Source: Nitrospira sp. CG24E (lineage in GTDB: Bacteria; Nitrospirota; Nitrospiria; Nitrospirales; Nitrospiraceae). From it: a stretch of DNA of 59,591 nucleotides. Of the stretch, positions 46,464 through 54,317 are shown in pieces. The DNA lies in assembly GCA_002869895.2 (NCBI GenBank), contig NEWP02000027.1, positions 192,656-252,246 of the forward strand, given 5' to 3'. Position numbers and translations under genes: made by a program. The notes under the pieces were generated by a model. The model made no database searches, had not been told where the DNA came from, and was given only the letters and a program-made list of their open reading frames with translations. Within the stretch, counting starts at the first letter, position 1. Every line of letters begins with the position of its first letter.

Positions 46464-47144
46464 ATGAATCAACCCAGACTACCTCACGCGCTCTTCTACC
46501 CCTTTCATCTCTGCCATCCAGAGACCCTGGCACGGCTCCTGACTCGCTTTGCCTCCATCCATTTTCGCGACTTCATGGCACTGCAACTGACCCCTATGTC
46601 GGGAATGACGGCGTTCCAAGACCGAATGGGCATGAACTTCCCGGGCCTCATCGAATCGGGACGCCTCGTACAGGGCTATGGTGTGAGCGGCCCCATTCCA
46701 CCTACTGTGGCAGCCGCCATCGATCGCGACCTTCACGATCCCCATTGGCGCTCGCTCTTTCATCACGCGCTATGCCGGGACCGTCGCTTCCAACGCGGAC
46801 TCTTCGAGCCATCCCACAGTCTTCGTATCGGCGGCAGTCTTGTACCAGGCCCTGCAGCGTTCTTACGCCTCATGGACGACTCATTCAGACAGCAGACCTA
46901 CGACCTCCGTCTGGTGAGGGCTCTGTCGAAAAGTTGCATCACCCTTGACGAGGGATACCTCTTTGAATATGGACTCGCCCTTGTGAAGACATCTGCGTCA
47001 CTCATCTATACACAGACCCTGGCTCGCACATACCAAATCCAACCAGCCACAGACTCTCTCGTTCATTTTGCGCTCTATGCGCGATCCTGCCTCCGTGAGA
47101 ATTGGCCAAAAACCAACCATCTGCTTCTCAGGACAGGCTATTAA
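46464..47144 (+). CDS. Uncharacterised soluble protein
   Basis: 226 residues; no signal peptide, membrane helix or motif I can assign. His, Arg and Phe are frequent. ATG 46464 is used instead of the in-frame TTG two codons earlier. It is divergent from the exchanger and directly upstream of the ClpS-like gene, possibly in one transcript. Confidence 0.6.
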   Translation: MNQPRLPHALFYPFHLCHPETLARLLTRFASIHFRDFMALQLTPMSGMTAFQDRMGMNFPGLIESGRLVQGYGVSGPIPPTVAAAIDRDLHDPHWRSLFHHALCRDRRFQRGLFEPSHSLRIGGSLVPGPAAFLRLMDDSFRQQTYDLRLVRALSKSCITLDEGYLFEYGLALVKTSASLIYTQTLARTYQIQPATDSLVHFALYARSCLRENWPKTNHLLLRTGY

Positions 47145-47177
47145 AAATTGAGTTCAAGTCTGCTAGAATTCGCCCCC

Positions 47178-47474
47178 ATGGCCGGCACAAGCACTCCCTT
47201 CGCACCCCCCATCACGACAGAGACCACCAGCACCGACACAGGTGCTAATCTCGACGCACGGGTGCTCGTGTTCAACTGCGAGTGTCATACCTATGACCAG
47301 GTCATTGCGCTCTTTTGCCAGTTCATTCCAGGTATGAGCACCACCAAGGCCTTTGAGCTCGCATGGAAGATCGACCATGACGGGGAAGCCATCGTGTTCG
47401 CGGGGGCACTGGCCCAGGCGGAAGAGATCGCGGAAAAACTGGCGGGAGGAGGGCTACGAGTTGCCGTGCAGTAA
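47178..47474 (+). CDS. ClpS-like adaptor protein
   Basis: 98 residues. The last 75 follow the ClpS fold (RVLVFNCECHTYDQVIALFCQF ... KAFELAWKIDHDGEAIVFAG ... AEEIAEKL). ClpS hands N-degron substrates to ClpAP. The usual Asp-Asp after Asn in the substrate pocket is Cys-Glu here, so specificity may differ. A Thr/Pro-rich N-terminal extension of about 25 residues precedes it. The upstream TTG 47148 is less likely than ATG 47178. No clpA is nearby. Confidence 0.7.
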   Translation: MAGTSTPFAPPITTETTSTDTGANLDARVLVFNCECHTYDQVIALFCQFIPGMSTTKAFELAWKIDHDGEAIVFAGALAQAEEIAEKLAGGGLRVAVQ

Positions 47475-47484
47475 TCGTCGATCG

Positions 47485-47895
47485 CTACTTTTTGTGTTTC
47501 TTCTTGGGCTTTTTTGCTGCGGCTTTCGCCGGTCGTGCCCTTACTTTTGGTTTCGCTTTCGGCGCCGGCTTAGCTTTTTCTTTCGAGACGGCTGGACGTG
47601 CTGCGGCTTTCACCGGTGCGTGTTTTGCCGGAGCGGGCTTCGCAGGGGCAGACTTCTTGCCGTGACTCCCTGACCCGCCTTTCACTGGCTTCCCTTCCGC
47701 GAGCTGAGCCTGAAGTTTGTGCGTCGCGGATGTTTTATTCATCTTCGTCACCATATCACCGCTATAGATCCGCACTTGATAGAGCTCCAAGAGCTTGCCG
47801 ATGGCTTTTTGATCGCCTTTTTTCGCGGCATTCAGCAGCCGGCGGCGGTGGTTCATCTCTTCTTCTTCTGTATGGGATGCAGCCCGTCGTTCCAT
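47485..47895 (-). CDS. Histone-H1-like Lys/Ala/Pro-rich protein
   Basis: 136 residues. The N-terminal half is a soluble helical region (NHRRRLLNAAKKGDQKAIGKL). The C-terminal 65 residues are a Lys-Ala-Pro repeat tail (about APAKPAPAKHAPVKAAARPA and onwards) ending KKPKKKHKK, like eukaryotic H1 tails and bacterial AlgP/Hc-type proteins. It probably binds DNA or RNA nonspecifically. AAAGGA precedes ATG 47895, so the longer frame is not used. It is convergent with the ClpS-like gene ten bases away. Confidence 0.75.
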   Translation of the reverse strand: MERRAASHTEEEEMNHRRRLLNAAKKGDQKAIGKLLELYQVRIYSGDMVTKMNKTSATHKLQAQLAEGKPVKGGSGSHGKKSAPAKPAPAKHAPVKAAARPAVSKEKAKPAPKAKPKVRARPAKAAAKKPKKKHKK

Positions 47896-48086
47896 GTCCG
47901 TCCTTTCTTTCTGCGCAGGCATACCAAGCCCCGCGCGGCGCAGCATACCCGAAATCTTCAATTTCTTCTAGCGCCTATTTACAAACGCGAGCCAGGAGGT
48001 CGTCGTTTCCGTTACCTTGACAATGGAGAAGTTGCTTTGATAACGTGTTGAAATTGTTTAATCTCTTGGCCATCTTAGGAGCCGTC

Positions 48087-48287
48087 ATGCAGGTCAAAAT
48101 CAATGGCAAGGCAGAAGAGATTTCAGGGGGAACGGTCCTCGATCTGCTCCAAGCCAAAAAGATTGAGCCGCAAATGGTCGCGGTTGAGGTCAACGATACC
48201 ATAGTAGACCGGGATCATCTCGCCACGACCCACCTGAACGACGGCGACCGAGTCGAGTTCCTGTTTTATATGGGAGGTGGTCGGTGA
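48087..48287 (+). CDS. thiS: ThiS-like sulfur-carrier protein with a C-terminal extra Arg
   Basis: 66 residues with a ubiquitin-like beta-grasp fold (MQVKINGKAEEI ... GDRVEFLFYMGGG). ThiS carries sulfur as a C-terminal thiocarboxylate on a final Gly-Gly. Here the protein ends Gly-Gly-Gly-Arg, so the last residue blocks thiocarboxylate formation unless it is removed. A JAMM peptidase at 52943 in the same cluster is a candidate. Its stop overlaps a possible GTG start of cysK. TTAGGAG precedes ATG 48087. Confidence 0.88.
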   Translation: MQVKINGKAEEISGGTVLDLLQAKKIEPQMVAVEVNDTIVDRDHLATTHLNDGDRVEFLFYMGGGR

Positions 48288-48289
48288 CA

Positions 48290-49213
48290 ATGACCCGGCA
48301 CAACGACATCACAGAACTCATTGGACGGACTCCCCTCGTCCGCCTGAACCGGCTGTCCCCTACCGGCGGCGCGACAATCTACGGGAAAGTCGAGTTCTTC
48401 AATCCCGGCGGAAGCGTCAAGGATCGAATCTGTCTCAATATGATCAATGAGGCAGAACGATTGGGGATGTTAAAACCAGGCGGCACGATCGTCGAACCGA
48501 CCAGCGGAAACACCGGAATCGGACTGGCACTAGTGGCCGCAGTTCGTGGCTATAAGCTGATCCTCGTCATGCCGGAGAGTATGAGTATGGAGCGGGCCAG
48601 CCTTTTGTCATCTTATGGGGCACAACTTGTCCTGACACCGGCCTGGGAAGGGATGAAGGGTTCGATTCGCGAGGCGGAAAGCCTCATCGCGCAAAATCCG
48701 TCGTACTTTATGCCGGATCAGTTTTCAAACCCGGCCAACCCGGCCATGCACAAACAAACCACGGCGCGTGAGATCCTCGAAGCACTCGACGGAAAAATCG
48801 ATGCCTTTGTGGCAGCTGTCGGCACGGGCGGAACCATTACCGGATGCGGAGAATTGTTCAAAGAGAAGAATCCTGACGTGAAAGTGATTGCGGTGGAACC
48901 GGCCGGCTCGCCGGTCCTATCAGGTGGAGACCCAGGGCCCCACAAGATTCAGGGCATCGGCGCAGGATTCATTCCGAAAGTGTTGAACCGAACCATTCTC
49001 GATCGTGTCATGACCGTGACCGACGACGAGGCCTATCAAACGGCCAAACAACTCTCGAAGAAGGAAGGCCTCCTGGTGGGGATTTCTGCCGGAGCCAACG
49101 TGTTCGCCGCGCAAAAAGTAGCCCAAGAACTTGGCCCAGGCAAAAACGTAGTCACGATCCTCTGCGACACTGGAGAGCGATACATCAGCATCGAGAAGTA
49201 TTTTAATATTTAG
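48290..49213 (+). CDS. cysK: Cysteine synthase (O-acetylserine sulfhydrylase)
   Basis: About 307 residues. PLP enzyme: Lys in PGGSVKDR binds the cofactor, TSGNTG binds substrate, GTGGT grips the phosphate, and GPHKIQGIGAGFIP is a CysK-type segment. It forms cysteine from O-acetylserine with sulfide, or possibly with a protein thiocarboxylate given its neighbours. A GTG (48284) overlapping the thiS stop or ATG 48290 are both possible starts, so it is coupled to thiS. Confidence 0.94.
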   Translation: MTRHNDITELIGRTPLVRLNRLSPTGGATIYGKVEFFNPGGSVKDRICLNMINEAERLGMLKPGGTIVEPTSGNTGIGLALVAAVRGYKLILVMPESMSMERASLLSSYGAQLVLTPAWEGMKGSIREAESLIAQNPSYFMPDQFSNPANPAMHKQTTAREILEALDGKIDAFVAAVGTGGTITGCGELFKEKNPDVKVIAVEPAGSPVLSGGDPGPHKIQGIGAGFIPKVLNRTILDRVMTVTDDEAYQTAKQLSKKEGLLVGISAGANVFAAQKVAQELGPGKNVVTILCDTGERYISIEKYFNI

Positions 49214-49301
49214 GCGCGAGGCGAGGGGCACGTGGCGAGAGGGGTTGGAGGAAGAGCTAATCTGGTTTACCCCTAGCCCCGTGCCTCTAGCCCCTAGCCT
49301 G
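49211..49301. repeat. TAGCCCC-type word-repeat hairpin
   Basis: Left arm AGGCGCGAGGCGAGGGGCACG and GGCGAGAGGGG, right arm CCCCTAGCCCCGTGCCTC and TAGCCCCTAGCCT. It starts at the cysK stop and occupies the leader of moeB1. Confidence 0.75.
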
Positions 49302-49310
49302 GACGTAGAC

Positions 49311-50123
49311 ATGGAATTTACTGAAGATCAAATTAGTCGCTACAGCCGGCATATTCTTTTGCCTGAGGTCGGGGGCAAGGGGCAGAAGAAGATTGCCAAA
49401 GCCAAAATTCTCCTGGTCGGCGCGGGAGGCCTCGGTTCGCCGGTGGCGCTCTATTTGGCAGCAGCCGGCATCGGCAGGATCGGTCTCATCGATAGCGATG
49501 TGGTGGACCTGACCAATCTTCATCGGCAAATTCTTCACCATACGTCCGATGTGGGACGGCCCAAGGTCCTGTCCGGTAAAGAAAAGATTCAATCGTTGAA
49601 TCCCGACGTGCAAGTCACGATGTACGAAGAGCGGCTGACCGCCGGCAATGCCCTGAAGATCATCAGCGAGTACGATGTCGTCATCGACGGGGTCGATAAC
49701 TTCACGGCCAAGTTTTTGATCAACGATGCCTGTTTCTTTTCCGGGAAACCGTTAGTCCACGGCGGCATTCTCCGCTTCGACGGGCGTGTGACTACCATTG
49801 TGCCGAAACAATCCGCCTGTTATCGTTGCATCTTCAAGACTCCGCCGCCGGCCGGACTGGTCGCCTCCTGCCAAGAGGCGGGCGTGATCGGCGTGTTAGC
49901 CGGCATCATTGGAACGATCCAAGCGACGGAGGCCTTGAAACTCATTCTAGGTATCGGTCATCCTCTCACGAACCGGTTCTTGGATTTCGATGCGCGCAAA
50001 ACGCAGTTCAGAGAAATCAAAGTGAAACGCAATCCCGACTGCGCGCTCTGCGGAGCGCACCCGACGATTACCGAACTGTTCGATGACGGCGACCCCTTTG
50101 CCGGCTGTGCCGTCCGGCCGTAA
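49311..50123 (+). CDS. MoeB/ThiF-type E1-like sulfur-carrier adenylyltransferase (copy 1)
   Basis: 270 residues. Nucleotide-binding loop GAGGLGSPVAL near residue 40, NLHRQILH, and a conserved acidic segment VIDGVDNFTAKFL. Two zinc Cys pairs (CYRC and CALC) are present. It activates the C-terminal glycine of a ThiS/MoaD-like carrier by adenylation before sulfur transfer. A close paralogue lies at 52003; the two may serve different carriers. The start is ATG 49311, just after the hairpin. Confidence 0.92.
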   Translation: MEFTEDQISRYSRHILLPEVGGKGQKKIAKAKILLVGAGGLGSPVALYLAAAGIGRIGLIDSDVVDLTNLHRQILHHTSDVGRPKVLSGKEKIQSLNPDVQVTMYEERLTAGNALKIISEYDVVIDGVDNFTAKFLINDACFFSGKPLVHGGILRFDGRVTTIVPKQSACYRCIFKTPPPAGLVASCQEAGVIGVLAGIIGTIQATEALKLILGIGHPLTNRFLDFDARKTQFREIKVKRNPDCALCGAHPTITELFDDGDPFAGCAVRP

Positions 50124-50149
50124 CTATTGACGAACGAGGTGACATCACC

Positions 50150-51400
50150 ATGGCGACGATGAAAGCGCTAGTCTGCCGCGAATGCGGGAAAGAATATCCG
50201 ACAAAGGCGATCCATGTCTGCGAGATGTGCTTCGGCCCCCTCGAGGTCAAGTACAACTATGAGGAGATCAAGAGAAACATTTCCCGCAAGAAGATCCAGG
50301 ACGGACCGGACAGTATCTGGCGCTATGCCGACCTCCTGCCGGTGCAAGGCCCGACGTATCTCGGCCCCCATGCCGGAATGACGCCGCTGGTGCGCGCCAA
50401 GAATCTCGGCGCTTTCCTGGGATTGGACGAACTCTACATTAAGAACGATACGGTCAACCATCCGACGCTCTCGTTCAAAGATCGGGTCGTAGCAGTTGCC
50501 ATCACCAGAGCCCGCGAATTGGGATTTGAGACCATCGCCTGCGCTTCAACCGGCAATCTGGCCAATTCCGTCGCGGCCCATGCGGCTGCCGCCGGCATGC
50601 GCGCCTATGTCTTCATTCCCGGAGATTTGGAAGCAGCCAAGGTCCTTGGGAACTTAATCTACAAACCGAACGTGGTCGAGGTTGAAGGTAATTACGACGA
50701 CGTCAATCGCCTCTGCAGCGAAATAGCCGGCGAACATGGCTGGGCCTTTGTGAATATCAACATTCGCCCCTACTATGCAGAGGGCTCGAAGACGCTGGCA
50801 TACGAAACGGTTGAGCAGCTCGGCTGGCGCACTCCCGATCAAGTGGTCATCCCGATGGCCTCGGGATCGCTCCTGACAAAGATCTGGAAGGGACTCCACG
50901 AAATGAAAACCGTGGGCCTCATCGATGATGTGAAAACGAAGATCAATGGCGCACAGGCCGAAGGCTGTTCTCCCATTTCCACAGCCTTCAAGTCAGGGCG
51001 TGACTTCTTCAAGCCGGTGAAGCCCAAGACGATCGCGAAGTCCCTGGCTATCGGCAATCCCGCTGACGGGTACTACGCTCTCAAAGCGACCGCCGAGAGC
51101 AAGGGCTCCATGGACATGGTGTCTGACGACGAAGTCGTAGAAGGAATCAAACTGCTCGCGCAGACCGAAGGGATCTTCGCAGAGACGGCTGGCGGTGTGA
51201 CGATCGGCGTACTCCAGAAGCTGGTGAAACAAGGCACGATCAAGAAAAGCGACGTGACGGTCGCCTATATCACCGGCAATGGCTTAAAGACGCAGGAAGC
51301 CGTGATCGATGCGGTCGGTCGGCCCCACCGCATTCAACCGAGCCTCGTCAGCTTTGAACAGACCTTTAAAGTAGGGAAACATGGGGGTGGTGACGCATGA
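50150..51400 (+). CDS. thrC: Threonine-synthase-like PLP enzyme
   Basis: 416 residues. An N-terminal zinc ribbon (CRECGKEYP...CEMC) precedes a PLP fold-type II domain with the cofactor lysine in LSFKDR and a phosphate loop in the GSLLTK region. Threonine synthase converts O-phosphohomoserine to threonine. Because it overlaps a CysO-like carrier gene by four bases (ATGA), a role in sulfur-amino-acid synthesis from O-phosphohomoserine is a possible alternative. The sequence alone does not decide. Confidence 0.88.
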   Translation: MATMKALVCRECGKEYPTKAIHVCEMCFGPLEVKYNYEEIKRNISRKKIQDGPDSIWRYADLLPVQGPTYLGPHAGMTPLVRAKNLGAFLGLDELYIKNDTVNHPTLSFKDRVVAVAITRARELGFETIACASTGNLANSVAAHAAAAGMRAYVFIPGDLEAAKVLGNLIYKPNVVEVEGNYDDVNRLCSEIAGEHGWAFVNINIRPYYAEGSKTLAYETVEQLGWRTPDQVVIPMASGSLLTKIWKGLHEMKTVGLIDDVKTKINGAQAEGCSPISTAFKSGRDFFKPVKPKTIAKSLAIGNPADGYYALKATAESKGSMDMVSDDEVVEGIKLLAQTEGIFAETAGGVTIGVLQKLVKQGTIKKSDVTVAYITGNGLKTQEAVIDAVGRPHRIQPSLVSFEQTFKVGKHGGGDA

Positions 51401-51669
51401 TTAAGGTTCGTATTCCAACCCCGCTCCGTCCCCTGACAAAGGGACAGGGAGAGGTCGAGGCACAGGCCAAGAGTATCGCCGACATGATCGAGACCTTGAA
51501 TGGCTCCTATCCTGGGATCAAGGATCGCCTCTGCGACGAGACAGGGGAGCTTCGCCGGTTCGTGAATATGTACGTCAACGAGGAAGATATTCGATTCCTC
51601 AAGGGCAAAGAGACTTCGCTCAAAGACGGAGACGAAGTCTCCATCGTGCCGGCCATTGCGGGAGGCTGA
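51397..51669 (+). CDS. cysO: CysO/MoaD-like sulfur-carrier protein
   Basis: 90 residues; ubiquitin-like fold ending in the classic Ala-Gly-Gly. Segments RIPTPLRPLTKGQ, LRRFVNMYVNEEDIRF and VSIVPAIAGG closely resemble mycobacterial CysO, which carries sulfur as thiocarboxylate for cysteine synthesis. Unlike the ThiS-like protein at 48087, its end is already Gly-Gly. It overlaps thrC, and a NIL-domain gene follows three bases later. Confidence 0.9.
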   Translation: MIKVRIPTPLRPLTKGQGEVEAQAKSIADMIETLNGSYPGIKDRLCDETGELRRFVNMYVNEEDIRFLKGKETSLKDGDEVSIVPAIAGG

Positions 51670-51671
51670 TT

Positions 51672-51911
51672 ATGCCGAACATGAAATTTCACATTCGATT
51701 CCCGGAGGACAAGATCAAAGAGCCGATCATTTACCAGATCGGTCACGAATTCAAAATCGTCACGAATGTCCGTCGCGCCGATGTGCGTGAAACCACCGGG
51801 TGGATGGATCTCGAGCTTACCGGGGACAGCACGGAAATCGAACGGGCCGTCGCCGGCCTTCGTAAGAAGGGCGTCATTGTCGACCCGATCGAATTGAATG
51901 TCGTGGAATAA
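51672..51911 (+). CDS. Stand-alone NIL-domain protein
   Basis: 79 residues consisting only of a NIL domain (IRFPEDKIKEPIIYQIGHEF ... RADVRETTGWMDLELTG). NIL domains are found on methionine transporters and in proteins of sulfide-based homocysteine synthesis; their ligand is uncertain. Its tight coupling to cysO suggests a sulfur or methionine-related sensor or partner. Confidence 0.85.
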   Translation: MPNMKFHIRFPEDKIKEPIIYQIGHEFKIVTNVRRADVRETTGWMDLELTGDSTEIERAVAGLRKKGVIVDPIELNVVE

Positions 51912-51990
51912 GGATAGGCAAGAGGGGCGAGGCAAGGGGCTAGGGGCAATGTTTCTCAAACCTCTCGCCACTAGCCTCTAGCCATAAGCC
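51912..51990. repeat. TAGCCCC-type word-repeat hairpin
   Basis: Left arm GGATAGGCAAGAGGGGCGAGG and GGGGCTAGGGG, right arm CCTCTCGCCACTAGCCTC and TAGCCATAAGCC. It sits between the NIL gene and moeB2. Confidence 0.75.
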
Positions 51991-52002
51991 GAAAGCGAAG
52001 CG

Positions 52003-52806
52003 ATGGAACTCACTGAACCGCAGATTCAACGATACAGCCGCCAGATTATTCTGAGCGAGGTAGGCGGCAAGGGCCAGATAAAGCTGAGCAAGGCAAAGGT
52101 CTTGCTCATCGGCGCCGGTGGGCTCGGCTCACCTGCCGGACTCTATCTCGCCGCCGCCGGTGTCGGCACCATCGGCCTAGTCGATGGCGATGTTGTCGAT
52201 CTCTCGAATTTGCAGCGGCAAATTTTACACTCCACCGCCACGGTCGGCATGCCGAAAGTGGAGTCAGGCAGGAAGACCCTCACGGCCATCAATCCGGAGA
52301 TCACGGTCAATGCCTATCATCAGCTCGTGGATGCAGACAATATCCTTCCGCTCTTCAAAGAATACGACATGGTGCTGGACGGATCAGACAACTTTTCGAC
52401 GCGTTTTCTCGTGAACGACGCCTGTTTCTTTGCCAAGAAGACGCTCATTTCCGCCAGCATGTTCCGCTTCGAGGGTCAGCTCACGACAATCAAGCCCCAT
52501 GCAGGCTATCCCTGCTACCGCTGCCTCTACCCAGAGCCACCGCCGGCGGGACTGGTTCCCAATTGCCAAGAAGCCGGCGTCTTAGGAGCCCTCGCTGGAA
52601 CCATGGGCATTCTTCAAGCATCGGAAGCGATCAAAGAAATACTCGGGATCGGCGAGACCATGGCCGACCGCCTGCTCATTTACGACGCCCTGGAGATGAA
52701 ATTCAGAAAAGTCCGACGCCCCAAAGACCCGGCCTGCCGCCTCTGCGGACCAGCACCGACGATCACTAACTTGAACAGTGACTATACCGTCACCTGCACC
52801 ATTTAG
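52003..52806 (+). CDS. MoeB/ThiF-type E1-like adenylyltransferase (copy 2)
   Basis: 267 residues, similar to the copy at 49311 (GAGGLGSPAGL, NLQRQILH, VLDGSDNFSTRFL, and Cys pairs CYRC and CRLC). It should adenylate a carrier protein. Keeping two E1-like genes in one cluster, next to two carriers, suggests division of labour. It is followed by a repeat element whose edge is close to its TAG stop. Confidence 0.92.
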   Translation: MELTEPQIQRYSRQIILSEVGGKGQIKLSKAKVLLIGAGGLGSPAGLYLAAAGVGTIGLVDGDVVDLSNLQRQILHSTATVGMPKVESGRKTLTAINPEITVNAYHQLVDADNILPLFKEYDMVLDGSDNFSTRFLVNDACFFAKKTLISASMFRFEGQLTTIKPHAGYPCYRCLYPEPPPAGLVPNCQEAGVLGALAGTMGILQASEAIKEILGIGETMADRLLIYDALEMKFRKVRRPKDPACRLCGPAPTITNLNSDYTVTCTI

Positions 52807-52809
52807 CCC

Positions 52810-52935
52810 ACAGGAGACTGAAAACGCCTGCCAGCTGCGTTCTCGCATCGTTCAGACCCTCAACGTACCTCCAGAGAGTACGCCTCGGGCCTTCACTCGC
52901 TGCGGCCTTGCTGAACAGGCATTTTGAGTCTCCTG
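52810..52935. repeat. Short-form GCAGGATGCTGAAAAAG-family element
   Basis: Begins CACAGGAGACTGAAAACG and ends ATTTTGAGTCTCCTGCC, with the palindrome AACGTACC/GTACGCC. It ends about seven bases before the ATG of the JAMM gene, leaving no room for a normal ribosome-binding site. Confidence 0.75.
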
Positions 52936-52942
52936 CCTAACA

Positions 52943-53467
52943 ATGGAATTAAATAGAGTGTCGGACCTCGTCATTCCCCAACAGATTCTCGATGACATAG
53001 TGGCCCACGCCAGGGAGCTCGATCCCTACGAATGTTGTGGACTCCTGGCCGGAAGCAACGGAACCGTTACGCATGTCTATCGAATCACCAATATCGTGGC
53101 GCTCGAAGGAGCCGAAAAATTGTCTTCTTTCGATCCGGCAAAGGCCGCGCATCTGGAACGCCTCTCGCCAGCCGAACGTGCCGAAATCGCCTTCGTAATG
53201 GATATGCAGGACTTTTCCGCTGCGAAGAAGGACATTCGGAACAAAGGGCTCGATCTGCAAGTGGTCTATCACTCCCATCCTCACGACCCGGCGCGCCCCT
53301 CCACCACCGATATCAAGATTGCCACCGACTACGAAGAGATCTGGCCCAAGATCAACCTGCCCATCCCAGCCTATCTGCTCATCTCCCTCATGGATAAGTC
53401 GACGCCCGACATCCGCCTATACAAAATCAAGGGTGGGGCAGTCACGCCAGCGCACATCTCAACTTAA
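52943..53467 (+). CDS. mec: JAMM/MPN+ metallopeptidase (Mec-like)
   Basis: 174 residues. The zinc motif HSHPHDPARPSTTDI fits H-x-H-x(n)-S-x2-D of JAMM peptidases. In Mycobacterium, Mec releases cysteine from CysO; in Wolinella a related peptidase trims a C-terminal residue after Gly-Gly of a sulfur carrier. Both roles fit this cluster, which contains a CysO-like protein and a ThiS-like protein ending in Arg. ATG 52943 has a repeat element directly upstream; a GTG five codons later is possible. Confidence 0.88.
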   Translation: MELNRVSDLVIPQQILDDIVAHARELDPYECCGLLAGSNGTVTHVYRITNIVALEGAEKLSSFDPAKAAHLERLSPAERAEIAFVMDMQDFSAAKKDIRNKGLDLQVVYHSHPHDPARPSTTDIKIATDYEEIWPKINLPIPAYLLISLMDKSTPDIRLYKIKGGAVTPAHIST

Positions 53468-53479
53468 CGGGATGCTGGA

Positions 53480-53563
53480 ATAGTTTATTTGGTTTATTTA
53501 GTTTGTCTCGTTTCTTTGGTTGAACCAGAGAAACCAGATGAACCAAACAAACCAGATCAACCT
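53480..53563. repeat. AACCAA-type word-repeat hairpin
   Basis: Left arm TAGTTTATTTGGTTTATTTAG, right arm GAACCAGAGAAACCAGATGA and AACCAAACAAACCAGATC. Just before it, GGGATGCTGGAA at about 53468 resembles one end of the other repeat family. Confidence 0.75.
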
Positions 53564-53653
53564 GGCACCCCCTCACCACTTTCCAGTTTGTTTCTATTTG
53601 GCCTGAATGTAATAATGGCCTTCTAATCGACCTCATACGCAGGAGCGCTTGGT

Positions 53654-53992
53654 ATGTCACACATGCGTACAATTCTTCTCACCCTCCTTTCTAGTCTCTT
53701 CCTCCTCTGCCTAACCCTGTCCACTAGCTCTGCCGAAGAGAAAAGCTTCTACAGCCCTGTCATTCATGTCGATAAAGAAAACACTCGCATCATGATCTCT
53801 ACCTTCGGATCCGTATTCTGGATCGACGTTCCAGACGCGGCCAAGCCGCACATCGAGAAACTTCCGATCTCAGGCCTGGCGGATTTCGTCGTCGAGATGA
53901 GAGGAGAGGGGCAAGCGCCTCTCCTCAAGACCTGGAAAGTAAAATCTGGAGAGACAAGCTGCACCTACTTCGATGGAAAAACCTGCCGGTAG
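53654..53992 (+). CDS. Exported protein of unknown function
   Basis: 112 residues with a signal peptide (hydrophobic about 6-23, cleavage near SSA-EE). The mature part has two cysteines near the C-terminus (CTYFDGKTC) that may form a disulfide. No family is recognised. Confidence 0.6.
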   Translation: MSHMRTILLTLLSSLFLLCLTLSTSSAEEKSFYSPVIHVDKENTRIMISTFGSVFWIDVPDAAKPHIEKLPISGLADFVVEMRGEGQAPLLKTWKVKSGETSCTYFDGKTCR

Positions 53993-54317
53993 CAGTGAGG
54001 CGTGAAGCGCCTAAAAGCCGTTAGGGGTGAGAGGTAAGGGGTGAGGCGTTTCTGGAACTGAGGACTGACTGCCTACAACTTACGTTTCACCGAGGAACAT
54101 GTTACATTTCAGCCTACCAACAGAGAGTACTCACGTTGCGCTATGCGGCATGTCGCCGTTTAGCACCTCCACCGGAATGCGTTGTCAGGCGTGAAGATCC
54201 CTCCTTGAACCAATCTGCGGGAAGCTGATGCAGCAGATTGATAATGAGTGTTCGTTAAGGCATGCCCTTCCTCGACTACACGAACAATCAATAGCTCCTG
54301 GAACATTTTTCAGCTCG
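53993..54317. other. Gene-free region with a GGGGTGAGG word repeat
   Basis: At 53995-54049 the words GTGAGGCGTGAAG, AGGGGTGAGAGG and AAGGGGTGAGGCG recur, forming one arm of a word-repeat element. The remainder carries no gene I can support. Confidence 0.45.
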
